This document shows, one piece after another, positions 49,173-60,533 of a stretch of DNA of 64,000 nt. Where the stretch lies: NCBI RefSeq assembly GCF_003067705.1, contig NZ_QANL01000003.1, positions 248,001 through 312,000 of the forward strand. The letters run 5' to 3'. Under the pieces are notes generated by a model that saw only the letters and a list, made by a program, of their open reading frames with translations, did not search any database and was not told where the DNA came from. The stretch's first letter is position 1. The number at the start of each line of letters is the position of its first letter. The translations under genes were made by a program, and so were the position numbers. This stretch comes from Planctomonas deserti (GTDB lineage: Bacteria; Actinomycetota; Actinomycetes; Actinomycetales; Microbacteriaceae).

Positions 49173-50310
49173 TACCACCCGCCCCACGAACGGACCCGCC
49201 GACGGAGGCGATTCCGTCGAGGTACGCATCCAGGTCGACGGCGTCGCCATGGTGCGACTGCTCGGCCCCCAGGACCGGCTGCTGAAGCAGATCGAGAACC
49301 AGTTCCCCCGCACCATGGTGCACGTCCGCGGCAACGAGATCACGCTCGCCGGGGAGCCGGATCAGGTGCACGCCGCGCGCCGCCTCGTCGAGGAGCTGCT
49401 GCAGATCGTGCGCAACGGCCACGACCTCGGCCCCGCCGAGGTGAACACGAGCGCCCGCATGCTCGGCGAGGACAGCCGGTCCAACCCGGCCGAGGTGCTG
49501 AGCCAGGCCATCCTCACCACGCGCGGCAAGAGCATCCGCCCGAAGACGCTCGGCCAGAAGCAGTACGTCGACTCGATCGACGAGAACACCATCGTCTTCG
49601 GCATCGGCCCCGCCGGCACCGGCAAGACCTACCTCGCCATGGCGAAGGCCGTGCAGGCGCTGCAGCGCAAGGAGGTGGAGCGCATCATCCTCACGCGCCC
49701 CGCCGTCGAGGCGGGGGAGCGCCTGGGCTACCTGCCGGGCTCGCTCACCGAGAAGATCGACCCGTACCTGCGGCCGCTGTACGACGCGCTGAACGAGATG
49801 ATGGACCCGGAGCTCGTGCCGAAGCTCATGGCGTCGTCGACCATCGAGGTCGCGCCCCTCGCCTACATGCGCGGTCGCACGCTCAACAACTCGTTCGTCG
49901 TGCTCGACGAGGCGCAGAACACCACACCCGAGCAGATGAAGATGTTCCTCACCCGCCTCGGCTTCGGCTCGAAGATGGTGGTCACCGGCGACATCACCCA
50001 GGTCGACCTGCCCACCGGCGCGAGCGGACTCCAGCTGGTCACCCGCGTGCTGCGCGACATCGACGACATCTCCTTCGCGATGATGACGAGCGACGACGTC
50101 GTGCGCCACACGCTCGTCGGTCGCATCGTCGACGCCTACACGAAGTTCGACGCCGAGCGCCAGGCGCGGGAGTTCGCCCGGCGCGAGGAGCGCCGCACCG
50201 AGCCGGAGGGGGCCCGCACGCCCACCGACTACCGGCCGCCGCAGAATCGGGCGGAGCGCCGCTCCCAGGATCCCGGACGCTTCGGCGACGGCCGCGCCAG
50301 GAACCGATAG
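49162..50310 (+). CDS. PhoH-family ATPase (PhoH-like, RNA-associated)
   Basis: A 382-residue protein with an N-terminal KH-like segment ([26 protein letters not shown]) and a PhoH P-loop domain: Walker A GPAGTGKT at 149-156, Walker B-like [20 protein letters not shown], and [11 protein letters not shown]. PhoH proteins are predicted RNA helicase-like ATPases tied to ybeY and 16S rRNA processing. The TTG at 49162 is the start because GGAGGAAGG lies 5-6 nt before it; an earlier ATG at 49117 has no such site. The C-terminus is charged and Arg-rich. Confidence 0.93.
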   Translation: MPTDTTRPTNGPADGGDSVEVRIQVDGVAMVRLLGPQDRLLKQIENQFPRTMVHVRGNEITLAGEPDQVHAARRLVEELLQIVRNGHDLGPAEVNTSARMLGEDSRSNPAEVLSQAILTTRGKSIRPKTLGQKQYVDSIDENTIVFGIGPAGTGKTYLAMAKAVQALQRKEVERIILTRPAVEAGERLGYLPGSLTEKIDPYLRPLYDALNEMMDPELVPKLMASSTIEVAPLAYMRGRTLNNSFVVLDEAQNTTPEQMKMFLTRLGFGSKMVVTGDITQVDLPTGASGLQLVTRVLRDIDDISFAMMTSDDVVRHTLVGRIVDAYTKFDAERQAREFARREERRTEPEGARTPTDYRPPQNRAERRSQDPGRFGDGRARNR

Positions 50311-50317
50311 GACCGCA

Positions 50318-50779
50318 TTGAGCATCGAGATCAACAACGAGTCGGCCGTCCCCGTCGACGAGGCGGCGCTGCAGCGGCTCGCGAGCTACGCCCTCGACGT
50401 GATGCACGTGCATCCGGACGCCGACCTCGCCATCGTGCTCGTCGATGAGGGCGCCATGGAGCAGCTGCACGTGCAGTGGATGGACGAGCCCGGACCCACC
50501 GACGTGCTCAGCTTCCCGATGGACGAGCTGCGGCCCGGCACGGAGGACGAGCCGACCCCGGCCGGACTGCTCGGCGACATCGTGCTGTGCCCGCAGGTCG
50601 CCATCGCGCAGGCCGAGACCGCGGGCCACAGCCCGCTCGACGAGATGCTCCTGCTCACCGCGCACGGCATCCTGCACCTGCTCGGCTTCGACCACGCCGA
50701 GCCGGACGAGGAGCGGGAGATGTTCGCCATCCAGCGCGACATCCTCATCGGCAACGCCATGCGCGAGCGCCACCCCTAG
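50318..50779 (+). CDS. ybeY: Endoribonuclease YbeY
   Basis: A 153-residue UPF0054 metalloprotein. The zinc site is [11 protein letters not shown] with His 116, 120 and 126, preceded by the conserved [10 protein letters not shown] and [11 protein letters not shown]. It matures the 16S rRNA 3' end and takes part in ribosome quality control. It starts with TTG 7 nt after the phoH stop. Confidence 0.97.
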   Translation: MSIEINNESAVPVDEAALQRLASYALDVMHVHPDADLAIVLVDEGAMEQLHVQWMDEPGPTDVLSFPMDELRPGTEDEPTPAGLLGDIVLCPQVAIAQAETAGHSPLDEMLLLTAHGILHLLGFDHAEPDEEREMFAIQRDILIGNAMRERHP

Positions 50780-50788
50780 GCGGCGCGC

Positions 50789-52108
50789 GTGTTCGCTCTC
50801 TTCCTCGCCCTGGCCATCGTGCTGGTGGCGCTCGGTGGCCTGTTCGCCGCCGCGGACGCCGCCATCTCGACGCTCTCGCGCGCCGACGTGCACGAGCTGG
50901 CCGAGGGATCCCGCACGCCGCGATCGCTCGAGGCCATCTCCCGCGAACCGGACGCGCACCTCAACGCCCTGAACTTCATGCGCATCGTCGCGGAGACGAC
51001 CGCGGCGGTGCTCGTCACGCTCGCGCTCGCCTCCGTGATCGAGCGGGTTTGGCTGGCCCTCCTGCTCTCGGCGCTCACCATGACGGCCGCGTCGTTCGTG
51101 CTCGTCGGCGCGAGCCCGCGCAGCGTGGGGCGCTTCCACCCGCGAGGCATGCTGCGCTTCACCGCCTGGATCGTGCACGGACTCCGCGTGTTCATCGGCC
51201 CGATCGCCAACGCGCTCGTCGCGCTCGGCAACCGCGTGACCCCGGGCCGGCCGAAGGCCGCCGCGACGTTCACCAGCGAGGAGCAGCTCCTCAGCATGGT
51301 GGACGAGGCCACCGAGCTCGACGTGCTCGAGGAGGACGACCGCGAGCTGATCCACTCGATCTTCGAGTTCAGCGAGACCGTGGTGCGCGAGGTCATGATC
51401 CCGCGCACCGACATGGTCACGATCGAGGCGACAGCGAGCATCGACGACGGCATGGGGCTGTTCCTCAGCAAGGGCATCTCCCGGGCCCCCATCACCGGCA
51501 AGGACTCCGACGAGATCGAGGGCGTGCTGTACCTCCGCGACCTGGCCCGGCAGATCTACGAGCGATCCTCCCGCGGTACGGAGCGGCGCGTGAGCGAGCT
51601 CGCTCGCCCCGCGATGTTCGTCCCGGAGTCGCAGAAGGCGGATGCGCTCCTGCGGCAGATGCAGGAGGAGTCGAACCACCTCGCCATGGTCGTGGACGAG
51701 TACGGCGGCATCGCCGGCCTCGTGACGCTCGAGGACCTGATCGAGGAGCTCGTCGGCGACATCTCGGACGAGTACGACCGCGACGTCGACGAGTACGAGG
51801 ACCTCGGCGACGGAACCTTCCGGGTCAGCGCCCGGCTGCCGGTCGACGAGCTCGGCGACCTGTTCGACCTCGAGCTGGACGACGACGACGTGGACTCGGT
51901 CGGCGGACTGCTGACCAAGGCGCTCGGTAGGCTGCCCGTACGAGGCTCCGAGGCGACCGTCTCCGGGCTCGTGCTCACGGCGGACCGCTTCGAGGGCCGG
52001 CGCCGACGCATCAGCACCGTGCTGGTGACGCGGGATCTGGCCCTGCAGGAGGCGCAGGCCGCGTTCTCGGACGCGGGCAATGGAGGGGACACGGAACGTG
52101 ACGGCTGA
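50789..52108 (+). CDS. CNNM/CorC-type hemolysin-family membrane protein
   Basis: A 439-residue protein with an N-terminal DUF21/CNNM membrane domain (about 1-165), a tandem CBS pair (VREVMIPRTDMVTIEA and SNHLAMVVDEYGGIAGLVTLEDLIEELVG, read in parts) and a C-terminal CorC_HlyC domain (FRVSARLPVDELGDLF). It probably acts in Mg/Co ion homeostasis; 'hemolysin' is historical. The GTG start is 9 nt after ybeY. Era begins within or just before its end. Confidence 0.93.
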   Translation: MFALFLALAIVLVALGGLFAAADAAISTLSRADVHELAEGSRTPRSLEAISREPDAHLNALNFMRIVAETTAAVLVTLALASVIERVWLALLLSALTMTAASFVLVGASPRSVGRFHPRGMLRFTAWIVHGLRVFIGPIANALVALGNRVTPGRPKAAATFTSEEQLLSMVDEATELDVLEEDDRELIHSIFEFSETVVREVMIPRTDMVTIEATASIDDGMGLFLSKGISRAPITGKDSDEIEGVLYLRDLARQIYERSSRGTERRVSELARPAMFVPESQKADALLRQMQEESNHLAMVVDEYGGIAGLVTLEDLIEELVGDISDEYDRDVDEYEDLGDGTFRVSARLPVDELGDLFDLELDDDDVDSVGGLLTKALGRLPVRGSEATVSGLVLTADRFEGRRRRISTVLVTRDLALQEAQAAFSDAGNGGDTERDG

Positions 52109-53072
52109 GACTGAACCCACGAACGGCGACATGCCCGGCGGAGCGGCGGGCGGCGATGCGTCCGGCGGTGTCGGCGGTGCTGGCGGCGAGTTCCGCGCGG
52201 GCTTCGTGTCCTTCGTCGGGCGCCCGAACGTCGGCAAGTCGACGCTGACGAACGCTCTTGTCGGCCAGAAGGTCGCGATCACCAGCCCGAAACCGCAGAC
52301 GACGCGGCACGCCATCCGCGGCATCCTGCACCAGAAGAACGGGCAGCTGATCCTCGTCGACACGCCCGGCATTCACCGGCCGCGCACACTGCTCGGGGAG
52401 CGGCTCAACTCGCTCGTCCAGTCGACCCTCGGCGACGTCGATGTCATCGGCTTCTGCGTTCCCGCCAACGAGAAGGTCGGCCCGGGCGACCGTTTCATCA
52501 ACGAGCAGCTCGACGCCTACCCGCGGGCCAAGAAGGTCGCGATCGTCACCAAGGTCGACGCGGCGTCCCGCCGGACCGTGGCCGAGCAGCTCATTGCCGT
52601 GTCGGAGCTGCGCGAGTGGGAGGCCATCGTGCCGCTCTCCGCCACGAGCTCCATCCAGCTCGACACGCTCGTGTCCGAGCTGCTGAAGCTCGTTCCGGTC
52701 TCGCCACCGCTCTATCCCGCCGACGCGGTGACCGACGAGCTGCTCGAGTCGCGGATCAGCGAGTTCATCCGAGAGGCGGCGCTCGAGGGCGTCACCGAGG
52801 AGCTGCCGCACTCCCTCGCCGTGACGATCGACGACATCATCGAGCGCGACGACCGCGAGCTCGTGGAGGTCTACGCGAACCTGTTCGTGGAGCGGGACAG
52901 CCAGAAGGGCATTATCATCGGGCACAACGGCAGCCGCCTCCGCGACGTCGGCGTGCGGGCCCGCGCCCAGATCGAGCCCCTCGTGGGCAAGAAGGTGTTC
53001 CTGTCCATTCGGGTGAAGGTTGCCCGCGACTGGCAGCGCGACCCGAAGCAGCTGGGGCGCCTCGGCTTCTGA
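52098..53072 (+). CDS. era: GTPase Era
   Basis: A 324-residue GTPase: G1 GRPNVGKST (Lys 47), G2 TTRHAIRGI, G3 DTPG, G4 TKVD. The KH domain near the C-terminus has GIIIGHNGSRLRDVG. Era binds the 3' end of 16S rRNA in 30S assembly. A 30-residue Gly-rich N-terminal extension is present (GGAAGGDASGGVGGAGG). The GTG at 52098 is preferred because GGAGGGG lies 9-10 nt upstream; an ATG at 52080 is possible. It overlaps the CNNM gene by 11 bp. Confidence 0.96.
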   Translation: MTAETEPTNGDMPGGAAGGDASGGVGGAGGEFRAGFVSFVGRPNVGKSTLTNALVGQKVAITSPKPQTTRHAIRGILHQKNGQLILVDTPGIHRPRTLLGERLNSLVQSTLGDVDVIGFCVPANEKVGPGDRFINEQLDAYPRAKKVAIVTKVDAASRRTVAEQLIAVSELREWEAIVPLSATSSIQLDTLVSELLKLVPVSPPLYPADAVTDELLESRISEFIREAALEGVTEELPHSLAVTIDDIIERDDRELVEVYANLFVERDSQKGIIIGHNGSRLRDVGVRARAQIEPLVGKKVFLSIRVKVARDWQRDPKQLGRLGF

Positions 53073-53158
53073 GCCGGCGGGGCGGCCGAGTACCGCGGCC
53101 GGCGGGGGAACCGGATCCGCGGCCGGCAATCGGCGGCCCCACTCCCCGTCGCCCGGAG

Positions 53159-53171
53159 TACATCGCGAGGA
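53159..53171 (+). other. Motif TACATCGCGAGGA, copy 1
   Basis: A 13-nt sequence about 90 bp before the histidine kinase start. An identical 13-mer occurs at 60460-60472 ahead of alr. Meaning unknown. Confidence 0.3.
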
Positions 53172-53235
53172 TGATCCGGATCGGCCGCGGGAGGGATTCC
53201 GGTCTCGCGGGGAGCGCCCCGGCTCGGACGCCGGT

Positions 53236-53241
53236 TACGGT
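53236..53241 (+). promoter_or_regulatory. Candidate -10 box (TACGGT), kinase/regulator operon
   Basis: 6 nt before a GTG at 53248, which is directly followed by the ATG at 53251. Confidence 0.4.
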
Positions 53242-53250
53242 GGGGGAGTG

Positions 53251-54594
53251 ATGCGCAGGATCGGGCGGTACCAGCTCGCGAGCGACGCGATCCTCGCCAC
53301 GCTCTTCGTCCTGTTCTTCAGCGCGATCATGGGCGCGAACGGCGGTCTCGTCGTGTTCGCGGTGCTGTGCCTCGGAGCCGCGCTCGCGTTCCGGCGCCTC
53401 TCCCCGGCGCTCTCCCTGGCCCTGGCGTGGCTCGGCGCCTTCGCGCAGATGGTCGCCGGACAGTCGGCCGATCTCTACGACGTCGCCATTCTCGCCGTCC
53501 TCTACGCCACCGCGGCCTACGGCACCCGGACCGTGCGCTGGTTCGGGCTCGCCTCGGTCGGTGTCGGCGGCCTGGTGTCCGCCTCCTACCTGACGGCGTA
53601 CCGCCTCGGTGGGCTCTTCCCCAGCGACTCGACGACGGCGTTCGACAGCCTCCTGTGGTTCCTGTTCGTGCTCGTCGCCACCTGGGCGGTGCTCGGCCTG
53701 TCCTGGACGGCGGGCCAGCTCGTGCGCATCCGGCGGGCCGCCGTCGAGAGTCAGCGCGGCAGACGCATCGCCGAGGTCGAGCAGGAACGGGCGCTCGAGA
53801 TCGTCGCCATCGAGCAGGAGCGCAACCGAATCGCCCGGGACATGCACGACATCGTCGCGCACTCCCTCGCCGTCGTCATCGCGCAGGCGGACGGCGCCCG
53901 CTACGCCAAGAACGTCGACCCGGACGCGGTCGACGAAGCCCTGCGCACGATCTCCGGCACGGCGCGCGAGGCGCTGGGCGAGGTCCGCGTGCTGCTCACC
54001 CAGCTGCGGCACAGCGAGGGGTCGGCGCCCGCCCCCGAGCTCGCCGACCTCGACAAGCTGATCGGCCAGGTGCGGGCGGCCGGGCTGCCCATCGACCTCG
54101 TGGAGACGGGCGAGCCCGCGGCTCTCGGCGGCGGGCAGCAGCTCGCGGTGTACCGCATCGTGCAGGAGGCGCTCACCAACGCGCTCCGGCACGGCGACCG
54201 CTCGCTCCCCGCTCGCGTGGAGCTGGACTGGCACCGCGGCGGGTTGGCCCTGCGGGTCGTCAACCGGGTCCGACCCGTGCAGGCGGCGACGACGCCCGTG
54301 CCCATCGTCGGCGCCGGCCACGGCATCGCCGGGATGCGGGAACGGGCGCAGCTGGCCGGCGGCGTGCTGCAGTCCGGCCGGTCCGGCGAGGACTGGGTCG
54401 TCGCCGCCGACCTGCCCTACGCGCCGACCGGCGCCGTGCCTCTCCCGTCCCCGCCCGGGTGGTCCGCGCCCGCGCCCGCCGTACCCCGCGGCACCCACCC
54501 GTACACGCCGCCCGCCCTGTCCGGTGGCATGACGCCGAGCGCGTCGCGCGACCGTTCCCCCCGATCCCGTTCAAGCCAGGAGTTCTCCCCGTGA
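53251..54594 (+). CDS. Two-component sensor histidine kinase (NarL-type, HisKA_3)
   Basis: A 447-residue kinase with about five N-terminal membrane helices (roughly residues 10-155). A coiled dimerisation segment and HisKA_3 follow: IARDMHDIVAHSLAVVIAQ with phospho-acceptor His 199. The ATP-binding domain has IVQEALTNALRHG (N box) and GAGHGIAGMRERAQL (G box). A Pro-rich tail of about 50 residues follows. No extracellular sensor domain is apparent, so it may sense membrane state. GTG at 53248 is an alternative start that would make the mRNA leaderless. It overlaps the response regulator by 4 bp. Confidence 0.92.
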   Translation: MRRIGRYQLASDAILATLFVLFFSAIMGANGGLVVFAVLCLGAALAFRRLSPALSLALAWLGAFAQMVAGQSADLYDVAILAVLYATAAYGTRTVRWFGLASVGVGGLVSASYLTAYRLGGLFPSDSTTAFDSLLWFLFVLVATWAVLGLSWTAGQLVRIRRAAVESQRGRRIAEVEQERALEIVAIEQERNRIARDMHDIVAHSLAVVIAQADGARYAKNVDPDAVDEALRTISGTAREALGEVRVLLTQLRHSEGSAPAPELADLDKLIGQVRAAGLPIDLVETGEPAALGGGQQLAVYRIVQEALTNALRHGDRSLPARVELDWHRGGLALRVVNRVRPVQAATTPVPIVGAGHGIAGMRERAQLAGGVLQSGRSGEDWVVAADLPYAPTGAVPLPSPPGWSAPAPAVPRGTHPYTPPALSGGMTPSASRDRSPRSRSSQEFSP

Positions 54595-55265
54595 CACCGC
54601 CCCCCGCCATCCGTGTCGGCCTCGTCGACGACCAGGCCCTCTTCCGCACGGGCATCCGCATGCTCGTGTCGTCACAGCCGGATCTGGAGTTCGTCGGCGA
54701 GGCCGGCAACGGCGTCGAGGGCATGGAGATGGCCGCGGAGGCCCGGCCGGACGTGATCCTCATGGACATCAGGATGCCGGTCATGGACGGCATCGCCGCG
54801 ACGGAGGGCATCCTCGCCGCCGCCGAGGCCGCGGGCACGACCCCGCCGCGCATCGTCGTGCTCACCACGTTCGACCTCGACGAGAGCGCGGCCCGGGCGA
54901 TCCGGGGCGGCGCGAGCGGCTTCGTGCTCAAGGACGCCGATCCCGAGTTCCTGCTCGCCGCGATCCGCACCGTCCATGCGGGCAACTCCGTGATCGCCGC
55001 GTCGGCGACCAAGGAGCTGCTCGAGCACTTCGGCCCGGGCGAGCCGCCGCGCGTGCAGCCCGAGGCGTTCGGCACGCTCACCGCCCGGGAGCGGGACATC
55101 TTCCTGCTCGCCGCACGCGGACTCAGCAACTCGGAGATCGCGGGCAGCGAGTTCCTCAGCGAGGCGACGGTGAAGACTCACGTGAGCCGCATCCTGGCCA
55201 AGCTCGGCCTCCGTGACCGGGTGCAGCTCGTCGTCTTCGCCTTCGAGCACCGCCTCGTCGCCTAG
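54591..55265 (+). CDS. NarL/LuxR-family response regulator
   Basis: A 224-residue regulator. The receiver has Asp 59 as phospho-acceptor (PDVILMDIRMPVMDG), an acidic pair at 13-14 and the conserved Lys in FVLKDAD. The LuxR-type helix-turn-helix has LTARERDIFLLAARGLSNSEIA and EATVKTHVSRILAKLGLRDRVQ. It is coupled to the upstream kinase by a GTGA overlap. The ABC transporter genes 150 bp downstream are plausible targets, as in envelope-stress or antimicrobial-peptide modules. Confidence 0.94.
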   Translation: MTPPPAIRVGLVDDQALFRTGIRMLVSSQPDLEFVGEAGNGVEGMEMAAEARPDVILMDIRMPVMDGIAATEGILAAAEAAGTTPPRIVVLTTFDLDESAARAIRGGASGFVLKDADPEFLLAAIRTVHAGNSVIAASATKELLEHFGPGEPPRVQPEAFGTLTARERDIFLLAARGLSNSEIAGSEFLSEATVKTHVSRILAKLGLRDRVQLVVFAFEHRLVA

Positions 55266-55401
55266 CGCTCCGTCCGCGCCCGTTCCGGGCCGGTCCGGCA
55301 CCCCGGGTCGGTGCCGGCCCACCCCGGGTAGCACGCCGAATCAGTCGGCAGGATGACCGGGGCGAGACCCCGGGCCGACGCGGGGAAACGGGGCCGCTTC
55401 C

Positions 55402-55407
55402 TAGCGT
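55402..55407 (+). promoter_or_regulatory. Candidate -10 box (TAGCGT), ABC transporter genes
   Basis: 6 nt before the ATG at 55414. Confidence 0.5.
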
Positions 55408-55413
55408 TGAGGC

Positions 55414-56171
<758 letters not shown>

Positions 56172-56175
<4 letters not shown>

Positions 56176-57557
56176 GTGCCGGCATCTCCCTCCGGCGCGG
56201 CCGGGAGCACGTCTCCAGCCTGCTCGTCACGGCGCTGAGCGCGGCGTTCGGCGCCGGGCTCATCCAGGCGACCGGGTTCGTCAACGACCTGTACCGCGAC
56301 GAGGAGGGCGGCGGCGAGACGCAGACCGCGCTCGTGGCCGTCGCGATGGTCTTCATCCTCCTGGCGCTGTACGTCGCCTCCATCGTGACCGCCAACACGT
56401 TCGGCACGATCATCGCGGGGCGTGCCCGCACCGTCGCTCTGCTGCGGCTCGTCGGGGCGAGCGCGCGCACCCTGCGGCGGGACGTGGCCCGCGAGGGTCT
56501 CGTGGTCGGACTCGTCGGCGCGCTCGGAGGCGCGATCGTGGGGGTCGGCGTCAGCCACGCCGCGCTCGCCTGGGGCGTGGCATCCGGGGTCATGCCGGAG
56601 GCCGCCTACCGCTCGGTGGACCCGCTGGTGCTGCTCCCCGTCGTGCTCGTGGTGCTGACGACGTGGACCGCCTCGCACGTGGGGTCGAGGGCTGTGCTGT
56701 CCGTGACCCCGATGCAGGCGACGGGGGCGGCGCAGGAGCGGAGCCACGAGGAGTCGGTGCGGCGCCCCGTGCGCACGGTGTTCGCGATCCTGTTCCTGGT
56801 CGGCGGTGCCAGCCTGCTCGCGCTCGGGATCCTGCTCGGGCTCGTGAGCCCGTTCGGCATCGTCGTCGCCTTCTTCGGCGGGGTCGGCTCGTTCACGGGC
56901 GTCGTGCTCGGCGCGCACTGGATCCTGCCCGCCGTGCTGCGGCTGGTGGGCCGCGCTCTCGGCCGCTCGGCCCCCGCGACGCTCGCCGCGGCGAACGCCG
57001 TCCGGTATCCGGAGCGGAGCACGCGCACGACGGTCGGCCTCGTCATCGGCGTGACCCTCGTGACCACGTTCGCGGTGGCCATGGCGACCTACCGGACGAT
57101 CCTCCTGCGCGAGTTCGGCGGCGAGGACGTCGACGGGGTCCTCGCGGTCACGGTCGGCGTGCTCAGCGCGCTGATCGGCTTCTCCGGGGTCATCGCGGCC
57201 GTGGGCATGGTCAACAACCTCTCGCTGAGCGTGCTCCAGCGCACGCGGGAGCTCGGCCTGCTGCGCGCGCTCGGTTTCACCGCGCGCCAGGTGCGCGGCA
57301 TGATCCTCGCGGAGAGCGCCCAGATGAGCGTCGCGTCGGTGGGCCTGGGCCTCGCGCTCGGCATCGTGTACGGCTGGGCGGCGGCGCAGTCCCTGCTCGG
57401 CAGCCTCTCGGGCACGGGACTCGTCTGGCCGACCATGCCCTGGGGCCTGCTCGCGATCCTGGTCGCCGGAGCGGCCCTGCTGGCCGGGCTCGCCGCGCTG
57501 GCGCCGTCGCGGCGGGCCACGGCCGTGTCACCCGTCGCGGCCCTTGCGGTCGACTGA
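56172..57557 (+). CDS. ABC transporter permease with two FtsX domains
   Basis: A 461-residue permease with two FtsX-like halves. The first half (about residues 60-185) carries ARTVALLRLVGASARTLRRDV. The second (about 340-455) carries QRTRELGLLRALGFTARQVRGMI; each is the coupling region before a transmembrane pair. Eight helices are visible in total. The extracytoplasmic part between helices is small, unlike MacB with its large periplasmic domain, so peptide or lipid export or signalling is more likely than toxin export by a tripartite pump. A very long inverted repeat follows the stop. Confidence 0.9.
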
Positions 57558-57572
57558 CCCGCACCCGTAGTC

Positions 57573-57635
57573 CCTGCCCAGGCAGAAGGATCCTGCCCAG
57601 TTTTTAGCTGGGCAGGATCCTCCTGCCTGGGCAGG
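57573..57635. repeat. Long near-perfect inverted repeat (28-bp arms, 7-nt loop)
   Basis: Arms 57573-57600 and 57608-57635 are complementary at 27 of 28 positions; the loop is TTTTTAG. The arms themselves are built from repeated CTGCCCAG/CTGGGCAG and AGGATCCT units. It begins 16 bp after the permease stop and could terminate that transcript, although its size far exceeds a usual terminator. The remaining DNA up to 57720 shows no gene. Confidence 0.9.
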
Positions 57636-57721
57636 AGCGCGTGAGACGCCCGCCACCCGGCACTCGGCACTGAGGCACCCCGCACCCGGCACCGCGTGGG
57701 GGCGGGAGCGGGGGCGGGTGC

Positions 57722-57727
57722 TACCCT
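57722..57727 (+). promoter_or_regulatory. Candidate -10 box (TACCCT), leuA leader transcript
   Basis: 6 nt before the GTG of the leader peptide at 57734, so the leader ORF would start at the 5' end of the mRNA. Confidence 0.55.
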
Positions 57728-57733
57728 GTTCTC

Positions 57734-57762
57734 GTGCTGTTCGGTCTGCTCCTTCTTAGCTG

Positions 57763-57778
<16 letters not shown>
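57734..57778 (+). CDS. leuA leader peptide (Leu-rich, 14 residues)
   Basis: GTG-CTG-TTC-GGT-CTG-CTC-CTT-CTT-AGC-TGC-CGC-GAC-GAG-TCC-TAG encodes MLFGLLLLSCRDES. Five of 14 codons are leucine, four of them consecutive, just before the leuA gene. This is the classic layout of a ribosome-mediated attenuator in which Leu-tRNA supply sets ribosome position. The last codons (CGC GAC GAG) form the 5' arm of a hairpin, so a ribosome stalled on the Leu codons or finishing the peptide would have different effects on folding. It is too short for ordinary gene finding. Confidence 0.75.
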
Positions 57779-59633
<1,855 letters not shown>

Positions 59634-59657
59634 GCACCGGGTAGGGACGCGGCATCA

Positions 59658-59721
59658 CGGCCGCTGAGCCTGTCCAAGGGACGCGACGCACGGGACGTCG
59701 CTTCGGCAGGCTCAGCGACCG
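59658..59721. repeat. Hairpin-repeat cluster H (inverted pair)
   Basis: A decayed copy at 59658-59683 (arms CCGCT and AGGGA, so a mixed type) faces a clean GTCGCT-type copy at 59696-59721, 38 bp apart. It lies between the convergent ends of leuA and the TRIC gene. Confidence 0.85.
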
Positions 59722-59748
59722 TACCGGTGCGCCAGCCCGACCGTCGTC

Positions 59749-60438
59749 CTAGCGGCGGCGGGTGGGCAGGTGCCACAGCGGCAGCCGCCGCACCGGGAAG
59801 CGCAGCGGACCGAGCGCGCGCTGCTCCGGGAGGCTCCAGCCGAACCGCACGGCGAGGATCCGGATCACGGTCGTGACCGCGACGCCGATGGTCGCCGCCA
59901 TCTCGATGGGCAGGCCGACGGAGACCGCGACCACAAGGGTCGCCGTGCCGACCAGCGCGGCGACCGCGTAGAGCGAGCCCACGTGCATGAGCGCGATCGG
60001 CAGGTTGAGCAGCATGTCGCGCACGACGGATCCGCCCACGGCGGAGATCACGCCGATGAACACGGCGGGCACCTCGGGCATGCCGAGCGCGAGCGCCTTG
60101 GTCGCCCCGATCGCGCCGAACAACCCGATCGTCAGCGCGTCGAGCACGGTGATGACGGTGTCGAGGCGCACGAAGATCCGCTCGAGCAGCATGCCCGCCA
60201 GCGCCGCGCCGACCGCGGCCAGCAGCAGCCAGTTGTTGCTGAGCGCCGCGGGCGTGACGTTCACGAAGACGTCGCGCAGGAGCCCGCCGCCGAGCCCGGA
60301 CGCGGTGCCGATGATCGCGACCCCGAGCAGGTCGAGCCGCCGGTCGCGGAAGCCCGCGGCGAAAATGGCGCCCTGGAGGCTGCCGATCGCAACGGCCAGG
60401 ATGTCCGCCCACAGAGGGATCGTGAACGGAGCGGCCAT
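59749..60438 (-). CDS. TRIC-family (UPF0126) cation channel-like protein
   Basis: A 229-residue membrane protein with seven hydrophobic helices arranged as two UPF0126 repeats. Each repeat has the glycine-kinked signature: GLGGGLLRDVF near residue 50 and AVGGSVVRDML near 135. Bacterial TRIC homologues form trimeric, mainly monovalent-cation channels. A strong AAGGAGGG lies directly before the ATG at 60438, with unusually short spacing; a GTG 18 nt earlier is an alternative start. It is divergent from alr. Confidence 0.9.
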   Translation of the reverse strand: MAAPFTIPLWADILAVAIGSLQGAIFAAGFRDRRLDLLGVAIIGTASGLGGGLLRDVFVNVTPAALSNNWLLLAAVGAALAGMLLERIFVRLDTVITVLDALTIGLFGAIGATKALALGMPEVPAVFIGVISAVGGSVVRDMLLNLPIALMHVGSLYAVAALVGTATLVVAVSVGLPIEMAATIGVAVTTVIRILAVRFGWSLPEQRALGPLRFPVRRLPLWHLPTRRR

Positions 60439-60459
60439 CCCTCCTTGATAGCACACGGA

Positions 60460-60472
60460 TACATCGCGAGGA
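60460..60472 (+). other. Motif TACATCGCGAGGA, copy 2
   Basis: Identical to the 13-mer at 53159-53171. Here it lies 61 bp before alr, in the divergent gap with the TRIC gene. Confidence 0.3.
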
Positions 60473-60520
60473 CGAGGCGGCAGCGACCCGCGGCCGACGA
60501 TTCTGGGGCCCCGCCGGCCG

Positions 60521-60526
60521 TAGCGT
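60521..60526 (+). promoter_or_regulatory. Candidate -10 box (TAGCGT), alr-ddl
   Basis: 7 nt before the ATG at 60534. Confidence 0.45.
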
Positions 60527-60533
60527 CGGCAGC

